Assembly (NCBI GenBank): GCA_017462735.1
Contig: JAFTQO010000009.1
Location: 140,645-204,644, forward strand
Source of the DNA: Clostridia bacterium
Lineage (GTDB): Bacteria > Bacillota > Clostridia > Christensenellales > Borkfalkiaceae
Reading direction: 5' to 3'
Length of the DNA stretch: 64,000 nucleotides
The position numbers were made by a program, and so were the translations under genes. Position 1 is the first letter of the stretch. Each line of letters opens with the position of its first letter. Positions 8,016 through 17,128 of this stretch are shown here, in pieces. The notes under the pieces are model-generated. The model ran no database searches and was not told the origin of the DNA. It saw only the letters and a list, made by a program, of their open reading frames with translations.

Positions 8016-8894
8016 ATGCTGAGTATGACGGGCTACGGAAAAGGGGAATACGACTTCGGCGGTATCAGTTTGACTTGCGAGATGCGTTCGGTCAACAACC
8101 GTTATTTGGACGTCGTAATCAAGTGCCCCCGTATCTTTACCGCCTACGAAGAGGTCATCCGTGCGACCATCAAAGAAAAGATGACGAGAGGGCACGTCGA
8201 CGTCTTTATTTCCTACAAGGACAAGAGGGAAAAGGGCACGTCGTTGACTGCTGATTTGCCCCTTGCGACGGCGTACGTAATGGCGGCGCAAAAATTAAAA
8301 GAAACCTTTCCCTATCTTACGGACGACGTGACGCTGACCAGCGTTTTGCGCTATCCCGAGGTGTTAAAGCAAGAAGAGGAGCAAATGGGCGCGGACGAAG
8401 AGATGATAACGGCGCTCAAAAGCGCGCTTTCCTTGGCGCTTGACAACCTCAACGGCATGCGCAAGACGGAAGGGGAAAAACTCAAAGAGGATATGCTCTC
8501 CCGCGTAGACGAAGTAGAGAGATTGGTGGATAAACTTTCGCAAAGGGCGCCTATGGTCGCTAAAAACCACCGCGAGAAATTGGCGGCGAAGATAGCGGAA
8601 TATTTAGGCGAGGCGCAGGTAGACGAAAGTCGTATTTTGACGGAGGCGGCAATCTTTGCGGACAAGAGCAACGTCGACGAAGAACTGACGAGATTGTACA
8701 GCCATATCGCGCAGTTTAGAGACATTTGTAAAGAGCATATCGTGGGCAGAAAATTGGACTTTTTGGTGCAGGAATTTAACCGCGAGGCGAATACGACCTG
8801 CTCTAAGAGCAACGACGTAGAAGTGACGCGGCTTGGGCTTGCGCTCAAAAACGAAATCGAAAAAATCCGCGAACAAGTGCAAAACGTGGAGTAA
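8016..8894 (+). CDS. yicC: YicC/YloC-family endoribonuclease
   Basis: 292 residues beginning MLSMTGYGKGE, the invariant YicC N-terminus, with the conserved C-terminal stretch KLDFLVQEFNREANTTCSKS that forms the metal-binding catalytic region. Members are metal-dependent endoribonucleases; E. coli YicC acts on the small RNA RyhB. In Bacillota yicC precedes remA and gmk; here gmk follows directly and remA is missing. GGGAG supplies the ribosome site. Confidence 0.93.
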   Translation: MLSMTGYGKGEYDFGGISLTCEMRSVNNRYLDVVIKCPRIFTAYEEVIRATIKEKMTRGHVDVFISYKDKREKGTSLTADLPLATAYVMAAQKLKETFPYLTDDVTLTSVLRYPEVLKQEEEQMGADEEMITALKSALSLALDNLNGMRKTEGEKLKEDMLSRVDEVERLVDKLSQRAPMVAKNHREKLAAKIAEYLGEAQVDESRILTEAAIFADKSNVDEELTRLYSHIAQFRDICKEHIVGRKLDFLVQEFNREANTTCSKSNDVEVTRLGLALKNEIEKIREQVQNVE

Positions 8895-8899
8895 GAAGG

Positions 8900-9469
8900 A
8901 TGAGAAATATATTGATGATAGTGTCCGGCCCGTCGGGGGTAGGCAAAGGTACGCTTGTCAAACGTTTGGTAAGAGAACGGGCAGACGTCACCGAGTGCAT
9001 CACCTGTACGACGCGGGCGCCGAGGACGGGCGAAGTCCACGGACGGGAATATTTCTTCCTCAGCAAAGAAGAGTTTTTGCAAAGGATTGAAGAAAAGGGT
9101 TTTTTGGAGTACGACGAGCATTTCGGTAACTACTACGGTACGCCGAAAGCGTTTGTGGAAGAGACGCTGAAAGAAAAATCGGTGGTGCTGGAGATAGACG
9201 TCGTAGGCGCGCTTAACTCGAAGAAAGTGTATCCCGATTGCGTGCTGGTGATGATTGCCCCTCCTTCCAAAGAGGTGCTGGCGGCGCGGCTGAAAGGCAG
9301 AGGCACGGAGACGGACGAAGAGGTCGAAAGACGGCTGGAAAGATTGGAATACGAGTTGTCGCAAGGAGACAAATACGATTACGTGCTCATCAACGACGAC
9401 TTAGAAGAGGCGTACAAAAATTTGTGCGACTTATTGGATAAAGAAAAAACAAAAACGGAAAGGAGATAA
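8900..9469 (+). CDS. gmk: guanylate kinase
   Basis: Phosphorylates GMP and dGMP to the diphosphates. The Walker A loop is SGPSGVGKGT at residues 9-18. The GMP-binding motifs TTRAPRTGE and YFFLSKEEF follow, and the lid contributes RLKGRGTETDEE. At 189 residues it is family-typical. It starts 5 bases after yicC and is followed 4 bases later by rpoZ, the standard Bacillota arrangement. Confidence 0.97.
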   Translation: MRNILMIVSGPSGVGKGTLVKRLVRERADVTECITCTTRAPRTGEVHGREYFFLSKEEFLQRIEEKGFLEYDEHFGNYYGTPKAFVEETLKEKSVVLEIDVVGALNSKKVYPDCVLVMIAPPSKEVLAARLKGRGTETDEEVERRLERLEYELSQGDKYDYVLINDDLEEAYKNLCDLLDKEKTKTERR

Positions 9470-9473
9470 AGAG

Positions 9474-9692
9474 ATGGTAAACGAACCCGCAGTAGACGTA
9501 TTGATTAGAAAATTGGGCAGCGAAGAAGAGCCGATTAGCAGATACGCGCTTTGCACGATTGCGGCAAAACGCGCAAGACAAATTCTGGAAACGCAAAGAA
9601 ATGCCGGCGTGCCTTCCGAGACGAAAGAGAAGGAACTTTTGACCGCTTGCAAGGATATCGCGGACGGAAAAGTCGTCATTGCAAAAGACTAA
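9474..9692 (+). CDS. rpoZ: RNA polymerase omega subunit
   Basis: 72 residues. The conserved core SRYALCTIAAKRARQI (about residues 22-37) binds the beta-prime subunit and helps assemble the polymerase. AAAGGAG precedes the ATG. It is followed by a terminator-like hairpin before priA rather than by coaBC, which normally sits here. Confidence 0.95.
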   Translation: MVNEPAVDVLIRKLGSEEEPISRYALCTIAAKRARQILETQRNAGVPSETKEKELLTACKDIADGKVVIAKD

Positions 9693-9701
9693 AAGTGTCG
9701 C

Positions 9702-9733
9702 TTGCCCCGAGTTATCGGGGCAATTCGTTTTTA
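9702..9733 (+). terminator. hairpin between rpoZ and priA
   Basis: Stem TTGCCCCGA (9702-9710) / TCGGGGCAA (9715-9723), 4-base loop, followed by a mixed T-rich tract. It may act as a partial terminator that lowers priA expression relative to rpoZ. Confidence 0.7.
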
Positions 9734-9749
9734 TTTCAATGAGGAAGAG

Positions 9750-11924
9750 ATGATAGCGGAAGTAATCGTAGATATCGCCACGGGCGAGACGGATAGAATA
9801 TTCGATTATATATGCGCTGACGATACGAAGATCGGCAGCCGCGTCCGCGCGCCCTTTGGTGGGCGCACCCTTTGCGGTTTTGTCATCGGCGTCAAAGAAA
9901 CTTCCTCTTTTCCTGCTGAACGGTTGAAAAAAATAACGCCGTGCGAGGACGGATTGCCTGCGTTGACAGAGGAGTGCCTCTCACTTGCCAAGAAGATAGC
10001 AAGAAGATACCGCGTTCCGTTGGCTGCCTCGTTGCGACTGTTTCTGCCTGCCGAGATGCGGACGGGGAAGGTGAGGGAACTGACGAAAAATTATGCGACT
10101 CTCGCCCTGCCTTTGGAGGAAATCAAACTTCCAAAATCGGCAAAAAATCAACTTGCCGTCGCCACGTATCTTGCCGAGCACGGCGAGACGGAGTGCGCCT
10201 ATTTAAACAATTTGTATGCAGGCGGCGTGGCGGCGCTTACCAAAAAAGGCTACGTGACGGTGACACAAAAACAAGTCCTTCGCAACCCCTACGAGGGGGT
10301 GGACGGAGAAGACTTCAACCGTACGTTGTCCAAAGAACAGGCGTCGGCGATTGCACGGATAGAAAAAGACGAAAGGACGGTGCAACTGTTGCACGGCGTC
10401 ACGGGCAGCGGCAAGACGGAGGTGTATTTGCGCCTCATTGCCGACAGTTTAAAGAGGGGCAAGACGGCAATTTTTCTCGTCCCGGAAATTTCTTTGACCC
10501 CGCAGATGCTCTCCCAACTTCGCGCAAGGTTTGGTAAAAACGCGGCGATTTTACACAGCGGACTTTCCGCAGGCGAACGCTTTGACGAGTGGTGGAGGCT
10601 TAGAAGCGGCGAGGCGAAGATAGCGATAGGCGCGCGTAGCGCGATATTTGCGCCGCTAGAAAATCTGGGCGTGGTCGTGATGGACGAAGAACACGATTCT
10701 TCCTATCACAGCGAGACGACGCCGAGGTATTCTACTTTTGAGATAGCAAGACTGCGTGCAGAGCATAGCGGTTGTAAGTTGGTGCTCGGCAGCGCTACTC
10801 CTTCGGTGGAGACCTTTTTAAAAGCGCAGGAAGGAGCCTACAATCTCCTGCCGATGACTACCCGAATCAACGGCAAGTCCTTGCCGGAGATTACGATTGT
10901 AGATATGCGCAGAGAGGTGCGAAGAGGGAATCAAAGCAACTTTTCCTCCGTCCTCAAAGAAGAATTGTCTAAGTGTTTGGAAAGCGGCAATCAAGCGATT
11001 TTGTTTTTAAATCGCAGGGGCTATTCGCAGACGGTAGTTTGTAAGGAATGCGGGTATGTCGCAAAGTGTCTTTCCTGCGACGTGTCGCTTACCTATCACC
11101 GTGCAGAAGACTGCTTAAAATGCCACTATTGCGGGGCGCGTTACAACGCGTTGTCCGCTTGTCCCGAGTGCGGCGGAGTCAAACTCACCTATACGGGCAC
11201 GGGCACGCAAAAGGTGGCGGCGGAACTTTCTAAAATTTTCCCGCAGGCAAAAATTTTGCGTATGGACAACGACACGACGTCGGGTAAAGAAGGGCATTTA
11301 AAAATCCTCAAAGAGTTCGGCGAGAAGAAAGCGGATATCTTGGTCGGTACGCAGATGATTGCCAAGGGGCACGATTTCCCTGCCGTTACGTTGGTGGGCA
11401 TTTTGGATGCGGATATGAGTTTGCATTTTGCCGATTACAGAAGCGGAGAAAGGACGTTTCAACTCATCACGCAAGTTTCGGGTAGAAGCGGGCGCGCGGA
11501 AGAAAAGGGCAAAGTCGTCCTGCAAACGTACGACCCTGAAAACGAGGTGTTGCGGTATGCGACGGCGTACGATTACGAGGGATTTTATCGCAACGAAGTT
11601 TCCTTGCGACGCGGGGCAATGTATCCGCCCTTTTCCAAAATCGTGCGGGTGCTTGTCAGTAGCGAAGACAACGAAAAGGGCTTGGAAACGCTTAAAGAAA
11701 TTTACTTTGCATTGGAAGAGATTTACCGCAACAACGAGGGGAAATTCTTATTCTTCAACAAGATGAGCGCTCCCATTAAGAAGATACAAGATAAATACCG
11801 TTATCAGGTGCTGATGCGTCTTTGCGAAACGGATATTATCGGGCAAATATACGACGTTTGCGCGGCGGCAAAACGGCGCGACGTCAGCGTGACGGTAGAA
11901 GAAAATCCCGTCAATTTGAGTTAA
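9750..11924 (+). CDS. priA: primosomal replication restart helicase PriA
   Basis: Superfamily 2 helicase that reloads the replisome at collapsed forks. The N-terminal 3'-end binding domain is followed by Walker A GVTGSGKTEVY (near 217-227), the DEEH box in VVMDEEHDSSY, and a zinc-binding insert with eight cysteines (CKECG, CLSC, CHYCG, CPECGG, near residues 430-478). The open frame reaches back to 9702, but the ATG at 9750 preceded by GAGGAAGAG gives the conserved start MIAEVIVDIATGETDRIFDY. def follows after 11 bases. Confidence 0.96.
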   Translation: MIAEVIVDIATGETDRIFDYICADDTKIGSRVRAPFGGRTLCGFVIGVKETSSFPAERLKKITPCEDGLPALTEECLSLAKKIARRYRVPLAASLRLFLPAEMRTGKVRELTKNYATLALPLEEIKLPKSAKNQLAVATYLAEHGETECAYLNNLYAGGVAALTKKGYVTVTQKQVLRNPYEGVDGEDFNRTLSKEQASAIARIEKDERTVQLLHGVTGSGKTEVYLRLIADSLKRGKTAIFLVPEISLTPQMLSQLRARFGKNAAILHSGLSAGERFDEWWRLRSGEAKIAIGARSAIFAPLENLGVVVMDEEHDSSYHSETTPRYSTFEIARLRAEHSGCKLVLGSATPSVETFLKAQEGAYNLLPMTTRINGKSLPEITIVDMRREVRRGNQSNFSSVLKEELSKCLESGNQAILFLNRRGYSQTVVCKECGYVAKCLSCDVSLTYHRAEDCLKCHYCGARYNALSACPECGGVKLTYTGTGTQKVAAELSKIFPQAKILRMDNDTTSGKEGHLKILKEFGEKKADILVGTQMIAKGHDFPAVTLVGILDADMSLHFADYRSGERTFQLITQVSGRSGRAEEKGKVVLQTYDPENEVLRYATAYDYEGFYRNEVSLRRGAMYPPFSKIVRVLVSSEDNEKGLETLKEIYFALEEIYRNNEGKFLFFNKMSAPIKKIQDKYRYQVLMRLCETDIIGQIYDVCAAAKRRDVSVTVEENPVNLS

Positions 11925-11935
11925 GGAGAAGTGGT

Positions 11936-12391
11936 ATGGCAATCCGCAACGTAGTGCAAAACGGAGACGAAGTGCTCCGCAAGAAATGTTTTCCCGTCGA
12001 GGAATTCGACGAAAAATTATGGCAACTTTTAGACGATATGAAAGATACCGTCCTCAAAGAGGACGGAGCGGGGCTTGCCGCGCCGCAAGTGGGCGTTTTA
12101 AGACGGGTTGCCGTCGTCAACGTCGAGGAAGGGTATTTTGAACTCATCAATCCCGTCATCCTCTCCCAAAAAGGGGAACAGGTCGGCGTGGAGGGATGCC
12201 TTTCTTTGCGCGGTATGCAAGGGGTAGTTTCCCGCCCGCAAAAGGTAAAGTTTACCTATTACGACAGGAACGGCAACAAGTGTTTAGGGCTTGCAAAGGG
12301 CTTTTTTGCCCGTGCGGTGTGTCACGAACTCGACCACTTGGACGGCGTGTTGTATATCGATAAAGCGACGAACGTCGAAAGGTATCAATGA
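11936..12391 (+). CDS. def: peptide deformylase
   Basis: Removes the formyl group from nascent proteins. The three signature motifs are present: GAGLAAPQVG (motif 1, G preceded by D-E-G-A instead of GxGLAAPQ spacing but otherwise canonical), EGCLSL (motif 2, metal-ligand Cys) and HELDHLDG (motif 3, two metal-ligand His and the catalytic Glu). 151 residues. The start at 11936 is fixed by AAGGAG (11923-11928); a longer upstream frame overlaps priA and is not used. It overlaps fmt by four bases (ATGA), the usual translational coupling. Confidence 0.96.
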   Translation: MAIRNVVQNGDEVLRKKCFPVEEFDEKLWQLLDDMKDTVLKEDGAGLAAPQVGVLRRVAVVNVEEGYFELINPVILSQKGEQVGVEGCLSLRGMQGVVSRPQKVKFTYYDRNGNKCLGLAKGFFARAVCHELDHLDGVLYIDKATNVERYQ

Positions 12392-13329
12392 TGAAGATTT
12401 TATACGCAGGCACTCCCGACTTTGCCGTGCGCCCGTTGCAGGCGTTAATAGAGGCAGGGTTTGACGTGGTGGGGGTAATCACCCAAACGGACAAGCCGCA
12501 AGGCAGAAAAAACATCTTAACACCGCCTCCTGTAAAAGTGGCGGCGCTTGCGCTTAGTTTGCCTGTCGTTCAGTTTGAAAAAATCAAGACGGAAATTTCC
12601 GCGTTGCAGACCTTTCAAGCGGACGTGCTGGTGACTTGCGCTTACGGACAAATTTTATCCCAAGAAGTTTTGGACGTCTTCCCCAAAGGGGTGTGGAATA
12701 TCCACGCGGGGTTGCTCCCTAAATACCGCGGCGCCTCTCCCATCCAAAGCAGTATTTTGGCGGGCGAAAGGGAGACGGGCGTATGTATTATGAAGACGGA
12801 ATTGGGGCTTGACTGTGGGGATATTTTGCAAATTGCTAGGACTGAAATCGGGTTGGAAGAAACGTACGGGGAACTGTCGGATAGGCTTTCCGCGATTGCG
12901 GCGGAGGCTATCGTCCAAGCCGTCGGGACTATAAAAGAGGGAAATTTCACCCTTCAAAAACAAGCGACGTTCGGCGTCGGCGTCGTCAAAAAAATCGACA
13001 AAGAACAAGCAAAAATGGATTTTTCCCAATCGGCGAAAGAACTCGTTGATTTGGTGCGCGCGTTCAATCCTGCGCCCGTAGCGTATGCGACGCTGGAAGG
13101 GGTAAAAATCAACGTTTATAGGGCAAAAATCGGGGAAATGCAGGAAGAATACGCCACGGCAAAATTGGGCGAAATCGTCTGCGATAGCCCGAAAAAAGGG
13201 TTGTTGGTCCGTTGCGGCGACGGGGTAGTAAAATTGACCGAATTACAGCCCGCAGGCGGCAAAAAAATGGACGCCGCTGCTTTTCTTAACGGTAGAAAGG
13301 CGCAAAAGGGGCAGGTATTCGTATGGTAA
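12388..13329 (+). CDS. fmt: methionyl-tRNA formyltransferase
   Basis: Formylates initiator Met-tRNA using 10-formyltetrahydrofolate. 313 residues with the N-terminal GART-like fold starting MKILYAGTPDFAVRPL. The catalytic motif is seen as NIHAGLLPKYRGASPI (Asn-x-His; the usual HxSLLP reads HAGLLP), with the invariant Asp in the GLDCGDIL segment. The OB-fold C-terminal domain runs from about 205. It is coupled to def upstream and to rsmB downstream by overlaps. Confidence 0.97.
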   Translation: MMKILYAGTPDFAVRPLQALIEAGFDVVGVITQTDKPQGRKNILTPPPVKVAALALSLPVVQFEKIKTEISALQTFQADVLVTCAYGQILSQEVLDVFPKGVWNIHAGLLPKYRGASPIQSSILAGERETGVCIMKTELGLDCGDILQIARTEIGLEETYGELSDRLSAIAAEAIVQAVGTIKEGNFTLQKQATFGVGVVKKIDKEQAKMDFSQSAKELVDLVRAFNPAPVAYATLEGVKINVYRAKIGEMQEEYATAKLGEIVCDSPKKGLLVRCGDGVVKLTELQPAGGKKMDAAAFLNGRKAQKGQVFVW

Positions 13330-14564
13330 GCAATCCCGTTTACGATCCCTATCAAATTTTGTACAAAGTGTATGGCGAAAAGGCGCATTTGAAGCAGGCG
13401 ATAGCGGATACCTACATAGAAGAGCAGTACCGTGGCAGAACGGTAAAAATTTGCTACGGGGTGCTGGAAAATAACGATTATTTAGATTTTTGTCTGCGCC
13501 ATTACGCGCAAAAATCTCCCAAACTTGCGGTCAGGATTCTTATCAAAATTGCGCTGTATATGCTCCTGTTTATGGATAAAAAGAAGTATATGGTGACCGA
13601 TTGTACGGTGGAAATTTGCAAAAAATTGGGTAAGAGCGGCGTCAGCGGTTTCGTCAACGCCTTCCTTCGCCGTTTTGACAAGGCGGAAGTGGACAAGGCT
13701 TTGCCCAAAGGGGAGGCAGGCGAGGCGATATCGCTCTCCTATCCTTTGCCTTTTTACAAGCGATTAAAAAGGGAATACGGGGACAGGGCAAGGCAGATTG
13801 CCGCGGCAAAATCGGCGGGCGTTTCCGTGCGGTTTGTTTCCAAAGAGGCGGCGGAAAAATACGCCGACAGACAGGGGCTGAAAACTCCGTTTGAAAACAA
13901 TTACGTTTACGAAAATTTCGTCCGTGACGAGGGTTACGACGAGGGGGAATACACTTTCCAATCGGTGGGCAGTATCGCCATTTGCGACTGCGTTTCTCCT
14001 TGCCAAAATTTGTTGGACGCGTGCGCTGCGCCGGGCGGGAAATCGGTGTTGTTATCTAAAAAATGCGAGAGGGTTACCTCGTGTGAGTTGCACGACCATC
14101 GGGTAGGACTTATCGAGCAGTATTTTGCCCGTATGGGGGTAAAAAACGCGACGGCAATGCAAAGAGATAGCAGCGTGTTTTGTCCCGATTTCGAGGGCAA
14201 ATTCGACGCCGTATTGTGCGACGTGCCTTGCAGCGGTTACGGCACGGTGACGGAGAATCCCGACGTCAAACTTTTCCGCGCGGAAGAGGATATGAAAGGG
14301 CTGCAAACGGCGCAAGAAAGTATCCTAAATACTTGCGCGAAATACGTCCAAAAAGGAGGCGCGTTATACTATTCTACCTGTGCGATTTTCGAGGAGGAGA
14401 ACGACGGACGGATTGCGGCGTTTTTAGAGACAAACAGCGGATTTGAAGTGGAGAAAATAGATAGCCCGCTTGCCCATGATAAAAAGAAATTTGGCTTGCA
14501 GTTTTTGCCCGATACGGCGTACGGCGCAGGCTTTTACGTATGTAAACTGAGAAGGATAAAATGA
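13323..14564 (+). CDS. rsmB: 16S rRNA (cytosine-967-C5)-methyltransferase
   Basis: 413 residues. An N-terminal NusB-like RNA-binding domain (about 1-140) precedes the SAM-dependent methyltransferase. Motif I is LLDACAAPGGKS, the catalytic cysteine motif is DVPCSGYGTV and the second conserved cysteine is in YYSTCAIF. It is slightly shorter than the usual 430-450 residues. Seven-base overlap with fmt and four-base overlap with rlmN show a tightly coupled operon. Confidence 0.94.
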   Translation: MVSNPVYDPYQILYKVYGEKAHLKQAIADTYIEEQYRGRTVKICYGVLENNDYLDFCLRHYAQKSPKLAVRILIKIALYMLLFMDKKKYMVTDCTVEICKKLGKSGVSGFVNAFLRRFDKAEVDKALPKGEAGEAISLSYPLPFYKRLKREYGDRARQIAAAKSAGVSVRFVSKEAAEKYADRQGLKTPFENNYVYENFVRDEGYDEGEYTFQSVGSIAICDCVSPCQNLLDACAAPGGKSVLLSKKCERVTSCELHDHRVGLIEQYFARMGVKNATAMQRDSSVFCPDFEGKFDAVLCDVPCSGYGTVTENPDVKLFRAEEDMKGLQTAQESILNTCAKYVQKGGALYYSTCAIFEEENDGRIAAFLETNSGFEVEKIDSPLAHDKKKFGLQFLPDTAYGAGFYVCKLRRIK

Positions 14565-15622
14565 AAGAGATTTTGCAAGATTTTTCCAGGGCGGAAATGG
14601 ACAACTTAATAGCCGAAATGGGCGAAAAGAAATTCCGCGCGCAGCAACTCTACGAGGGCTTGACGCAAGGGAAAAAGATTGGCGAAATTTCCTCCTTGTC
14701 AAAGTCTTTCAAAGAAAGACTTTTAGAAAGGTTCGAGGACGCGCCTGTGCAAATCGAAAAGGAGTTTGTTTCTAGCGACGGCACGAAAAAGTATCTTTTC
14801 CGTCTTTCCGACGGGCATCTTATCGAAGGGGTGTTGATGAAATACAAGTACGGCTATACTCAATGCGTCTCCACGCAGGTCGGGTGCCGTATGGGTTGTC
14901 AGTTTTGCGCCTCTACCTTAGGCGGACTTATCCGCAACCTTTCAGCGGGGGAGATTTTATCCCAAATTACCCTTGTTAACGCCTTGCATAAGGCGGAAAA
15001 ATCGGGGGATAGTAAAGGCGCGAGGGCGGTCACGAACGTCGTCCTTATGGGCAGCGGCGAGCCGCTGGACAATTACGACAACGTCGTCAAATTTTTGCGC
15101 CTAATCAGCAGCGAAGAGGGTTTAGGGATGAGCGCGAGAAATATCTCCCTTTCCACTTGCGGGATTGTGCCGAAAATGTACGCCTTAGCGGAAGAAAACC
15201 TGCCTGTTAATTTGACCGTTTCGTTACACGCGACGACGGACGAAGAAAGGATGAGGACGATGCCGATAGCCAAGGCTTACAAAATTGCCGATATTTTAAA
15301 AGCGTGCGAAAACTACTTTGAAAAGACGGGCAGAAGATACTACTTCGAGTACACCCTAATCGACGGGGAAAATTGCGACGAGGAACACGCAAAACGGCTT
15401 ATCGACCTTCTCAAAGGCAAGCCTTGCCACGTCAACCTTATTCGCCTTAACGAGGTCAAAGAAAGGTCTCTGTCAGCGGCTACGGACAAAAAGGCGTATC
15501 GCTTTTTGGGGATGTTAGAAAAGGGAGGATTATCCGCTACGCTGCGTCGTCAAATCGGTGTGGATATCGGGGGTGCGTGCGGGCAACTTCGGGCTGATTA
15601 TTTAGAGGATAAAGAGGATTAA
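14561..15622 (+). CDS. rlmN: dual-specificity 23S rRNA/tRNA adenine-C2 methyltransferase RlmN
   Basis: Radical SAM enzyme methylating A2503 of 23S rRNA and A37 of some tRNAs. The cluster motif CRMGCQFCAS (CxxxCxxC) is present, followed by MGSGEPLDNYDNV, and the catalytic C-terminal cysteine is probably the one in the GGACGQLRADY segment. 353 residues, normal length. In Bacillus the prpC-prkC-rsgA genes follow; here rpe follows directly after 13 bases. Confidence 0.96.
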   Translation: MKEILQDFSRAEMDNLIAEMGEKKFRAQQLYEGLTQGKKIGEISSLSKSFKERLLERFEDAPVQIEKEFVSSDGTKKYLFRLSDGHLIEGVLMKYKYGYTQCVSTQVGCRMGCQFCASTLGGLIRNLSAGEILSQITLVNALHKAEKSGDSKGARAVTNVVLMGSGEPLDNYDNVVKFLRLISSEEGLGMSARNISLSTCGIVPKMYALAEENLPVNLTVSLHATTDEERMRTMPIAKAYKIADILKACENYFEKTGRRYYFEYTLIDGENCDEEHAKRLIDLLKGKPCHVNLIRLNEVKERSLSAATDKKAYRFLGMLEKGGLSATLRRQIGVDIGGACGQLRADYLEDKED

Positions 15623-15635
15623 AAAGGAGAAAATT

Positions 15636-16289
15636 ATGAAAGAAATCAAAATCGCGCCGTCCATTTTGTCGGCAGACTTTTCCAAGATGGGCGAAGAGGT
15701 GATTTCGCTTGAAAAAGCGGGTGCGGATATCATCCATTGCGACGTGATGGACGGGGTGTTCGTCAACAATATTACCTTTGGGATCAAGATGGTAGAAGAT
15801 CTGCGAAAAATCACGACTTTGCCTCTTGACTGTCATTTGATGATAGTCAATCCTGAAAAGTACGTCGAGAGATTTGCCAAGGCGGGCGCGGACATCATCA
15901 CCGTCCACTACGAGGCGTGCAAAGAGGGGTTGAAAGACACGTTGGCGTTGATTAAAAATTGCGGCGTCAAGTGCGGTGCGGTCATCAATCCCGATACCCC
16001 TGTAGAGAAGATTAAAGACGTGATTCCTATGTGTGATATGGTGCTGGTGATGAGCGTCTTCCCTGGTTTTGGCGGGCAAAAATTCATCCCCGAGGCGCTC
16101 GATAAATTACGGGAAGTCAAGGCAATTATTGAGGCTTGCGGTAAGGATATAGACTTGCAAATCGACGGCGGCGTCGGCGAAGGCAACGTCGCGGCGGTTA
16201 AAGAGGCGGGCGCCAACGTTATCGTGGCAGGCAGCGCGGTCTTTAAGTCTGTCGACCGCGCGGCGACGATTTCTGCCTTGAAGGCATAA
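15636..16289 (+). CDS. rpe: ribulose-phosphate 3-epimerase
   Basis: Interconverts ribulose 5-phosphate and xylulose 5-phosphate in the pentose phosphate pathway. TIM barrel, 217 residues. It starts KIAPSILSADFSKMGEEV, has the metal-ligand motifs DVMDG and CHLMI, the MSVFPGFGGQKFI loop, and QIDGGV near the end. Ribosome site AAAAGGAG. Last gene of the priA-rpe cluster. Confidence 0.96.
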   Translation: MKEIKIAPSILSADFSKMGEEVISLEKAGADIIHCDVMDGVFVNNITFGIKMVEDLRKITTLPLDCHLMIVNPEKYVERFAKAGADIITVHYEACKEGLKDTLALIKNCGVKCGAVINPDTPVEKIKDVIPMCDMVLVMSVFPGFGGQKFIPEALDKLREVKAIIEACGKDIDLQIDGGVGEGNVAAVKEAGANVIVAGSAVFKSVDRAATISALKA

Positions 16290-16407
16290 AAGGCGTATAT
16301 ACCACAATACGGCGTTGAGATGGGTCACGTGTTTTGTGCGATCCTTTCTCATATTGTATCGCTCATATCTTTGCCTTTACGTAGGCTAAAACATCAAGGA
16401 GAAAAAG

Positions 16408-16596
16408 ATGAAAAAAGAAAATAATCGTTTTGTTGTCGTGCACAAAGAAGGGACGACGTGGAATAATGAAGGGATAAGACAACTGCTTGTGGATAAAGAG
16501 ACGGGTGTGACGTATCTTTGCTGGCTGTCGGGGTACGGGGCAAGTTTGACGCCGCTGTTAGACGCCGAAGGGAAAGTCGTCATCACAAAACTGTAA
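16408..16596 (+). CDS. DUF6440-like small protein
   Basis: 62 residues. The segment LVDKETGVTYLCWLSGYG followed by LTPLLDAEGKVVI matches the pattern of the DUF6440 family (DKETGVxYL, G-x-LTPLLDxxGK) as I remember it. Function is unknown; no signal peptide or membrane segment. AAGGAG lies 8 bases before the ATG. It has its own terminator. It occupies the place between rpe and rpmB where spore-forming relatives often carry thiN and spoVM. Confidence 0.7.
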   Translation: MKKENNRFVVVHKEGTTWNNEGIRQLLVDKETGVTYLCWLSGYGASLTPLLDAEGKVVITKL

Positions 16597-16600
16597 AATA

Positions 16601-16626
16601 AAAACGGGCTAAAAGCCCGTTTTTTG
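16601..16626 (+). terminator. Rho-independent terminator
   Basis: Stem AAAACGGGCT (16601-16610) / AGCCCGTTTT (16614-16623) then T residues. Confidence 0.9.
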
Positions 16627-16671
16627 ATGCAAAGTACGTAAAATTATGAAAGATAAAAACCCGTATACGCG

Positions 16672-16699
16672 AAAAAAGGCTGCCCCGAAAGGGACAGCC
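16672..16699 (-). terminator. Rho-independent terminator of rpmB
   Basis: On the minus strand GGCTGTCCC (16699-16691) pairs with GGGGCAGCC (16686-16678) with one mismatch and is followed by six T. It lies just beyond the rpmB stop. Confidence 0.85.
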
Positions 16700-16726
16700 G
16701 TCTTTTTCTTTAAGAAATAGCCGTCA

Positions 16727-16909
16727 TTAAACGCGTTCTGCCGACTTGAGGCATCTTGCGCAAACGTATCCGTTGACTTCTTTGCCGTTTTCCACGTAAG
16801 AAACCTTTTGAACGTTTACTTTGAACGTTCTTCTCGTTTTACGGTTGGAGTGGCTTACGTTGTTGCCGGACGCTTGACCTTTCCCACAAATGCTGCATAC
16901 TCTGGACAT
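16727..16909 (-). CDS. rpmB: 50S ribosomal protein L28
   Basis: 60 residues, basic. The zinc-ribbon form is present with CSICG near the N-terminus and CARCL near the C-terminus, and [11 protein letters not shown] in between is the family signature. The minus-strand ribosome site GGAGGTG precedes the ATG. As in Bacillus, rpmB stands opposite the asp23-fakA operon. Confidence 0.97.
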   Translation of the reverse strand: MSRVCSICGKGQASGNNVSHSNRKTRRTFKVNVQKVSYVENGKEVNGYVCARCLKSAERV

Positions 16910-16987
16910 ATTAACACCTCCGCTTTTTTGCGATAAATTTGCTTACTTTTGACCGTTTTTCCCGCGAGGGGGCAAAACAGCAATACT

Positions 16988-17016
16988 AATATAACAAATT
17001 ATCGGGGAAAAATCAA
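16988..17016 (-). promoter_or_regulatory. promoter of rpmB
   Basis: Reading on the minus strand: TTGATT (17016-17011), 17-bp spacer, TATATT (16993-16988). Confidence 0.7.
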
Positions 17017-17076
17017 TTAAAAATAGGGCAAAAAAGTCAAAAAATAAAAAAATATTTGCTAATTTTGGTAAAACAC

Positions 17077-17105
17077 TTGCTTTCGCAGTTGAAATAGTGT
17101 AAAAT
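17077..17105 (+). promoter_or_regulatory. promoter of the asp23-like gene and fakA
   Basis: TTGCTT (17077-17082), 17-bp spacer, TAAAAT (17100-17105), about 24 bases before the ATG at 17129. Confidence 0.7.
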
Positions 17106-17128
17106 AGAAAGGAAATTGGAGAAGTGTT

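Noticed and set aside
16646..16720. SpoVM-like small peptide between rpe and rpmB
   Set aside because: The short frame (starting MKDKNPYTRKK) overlaps the rpmB terminator and has no resemblance to SpoVM.
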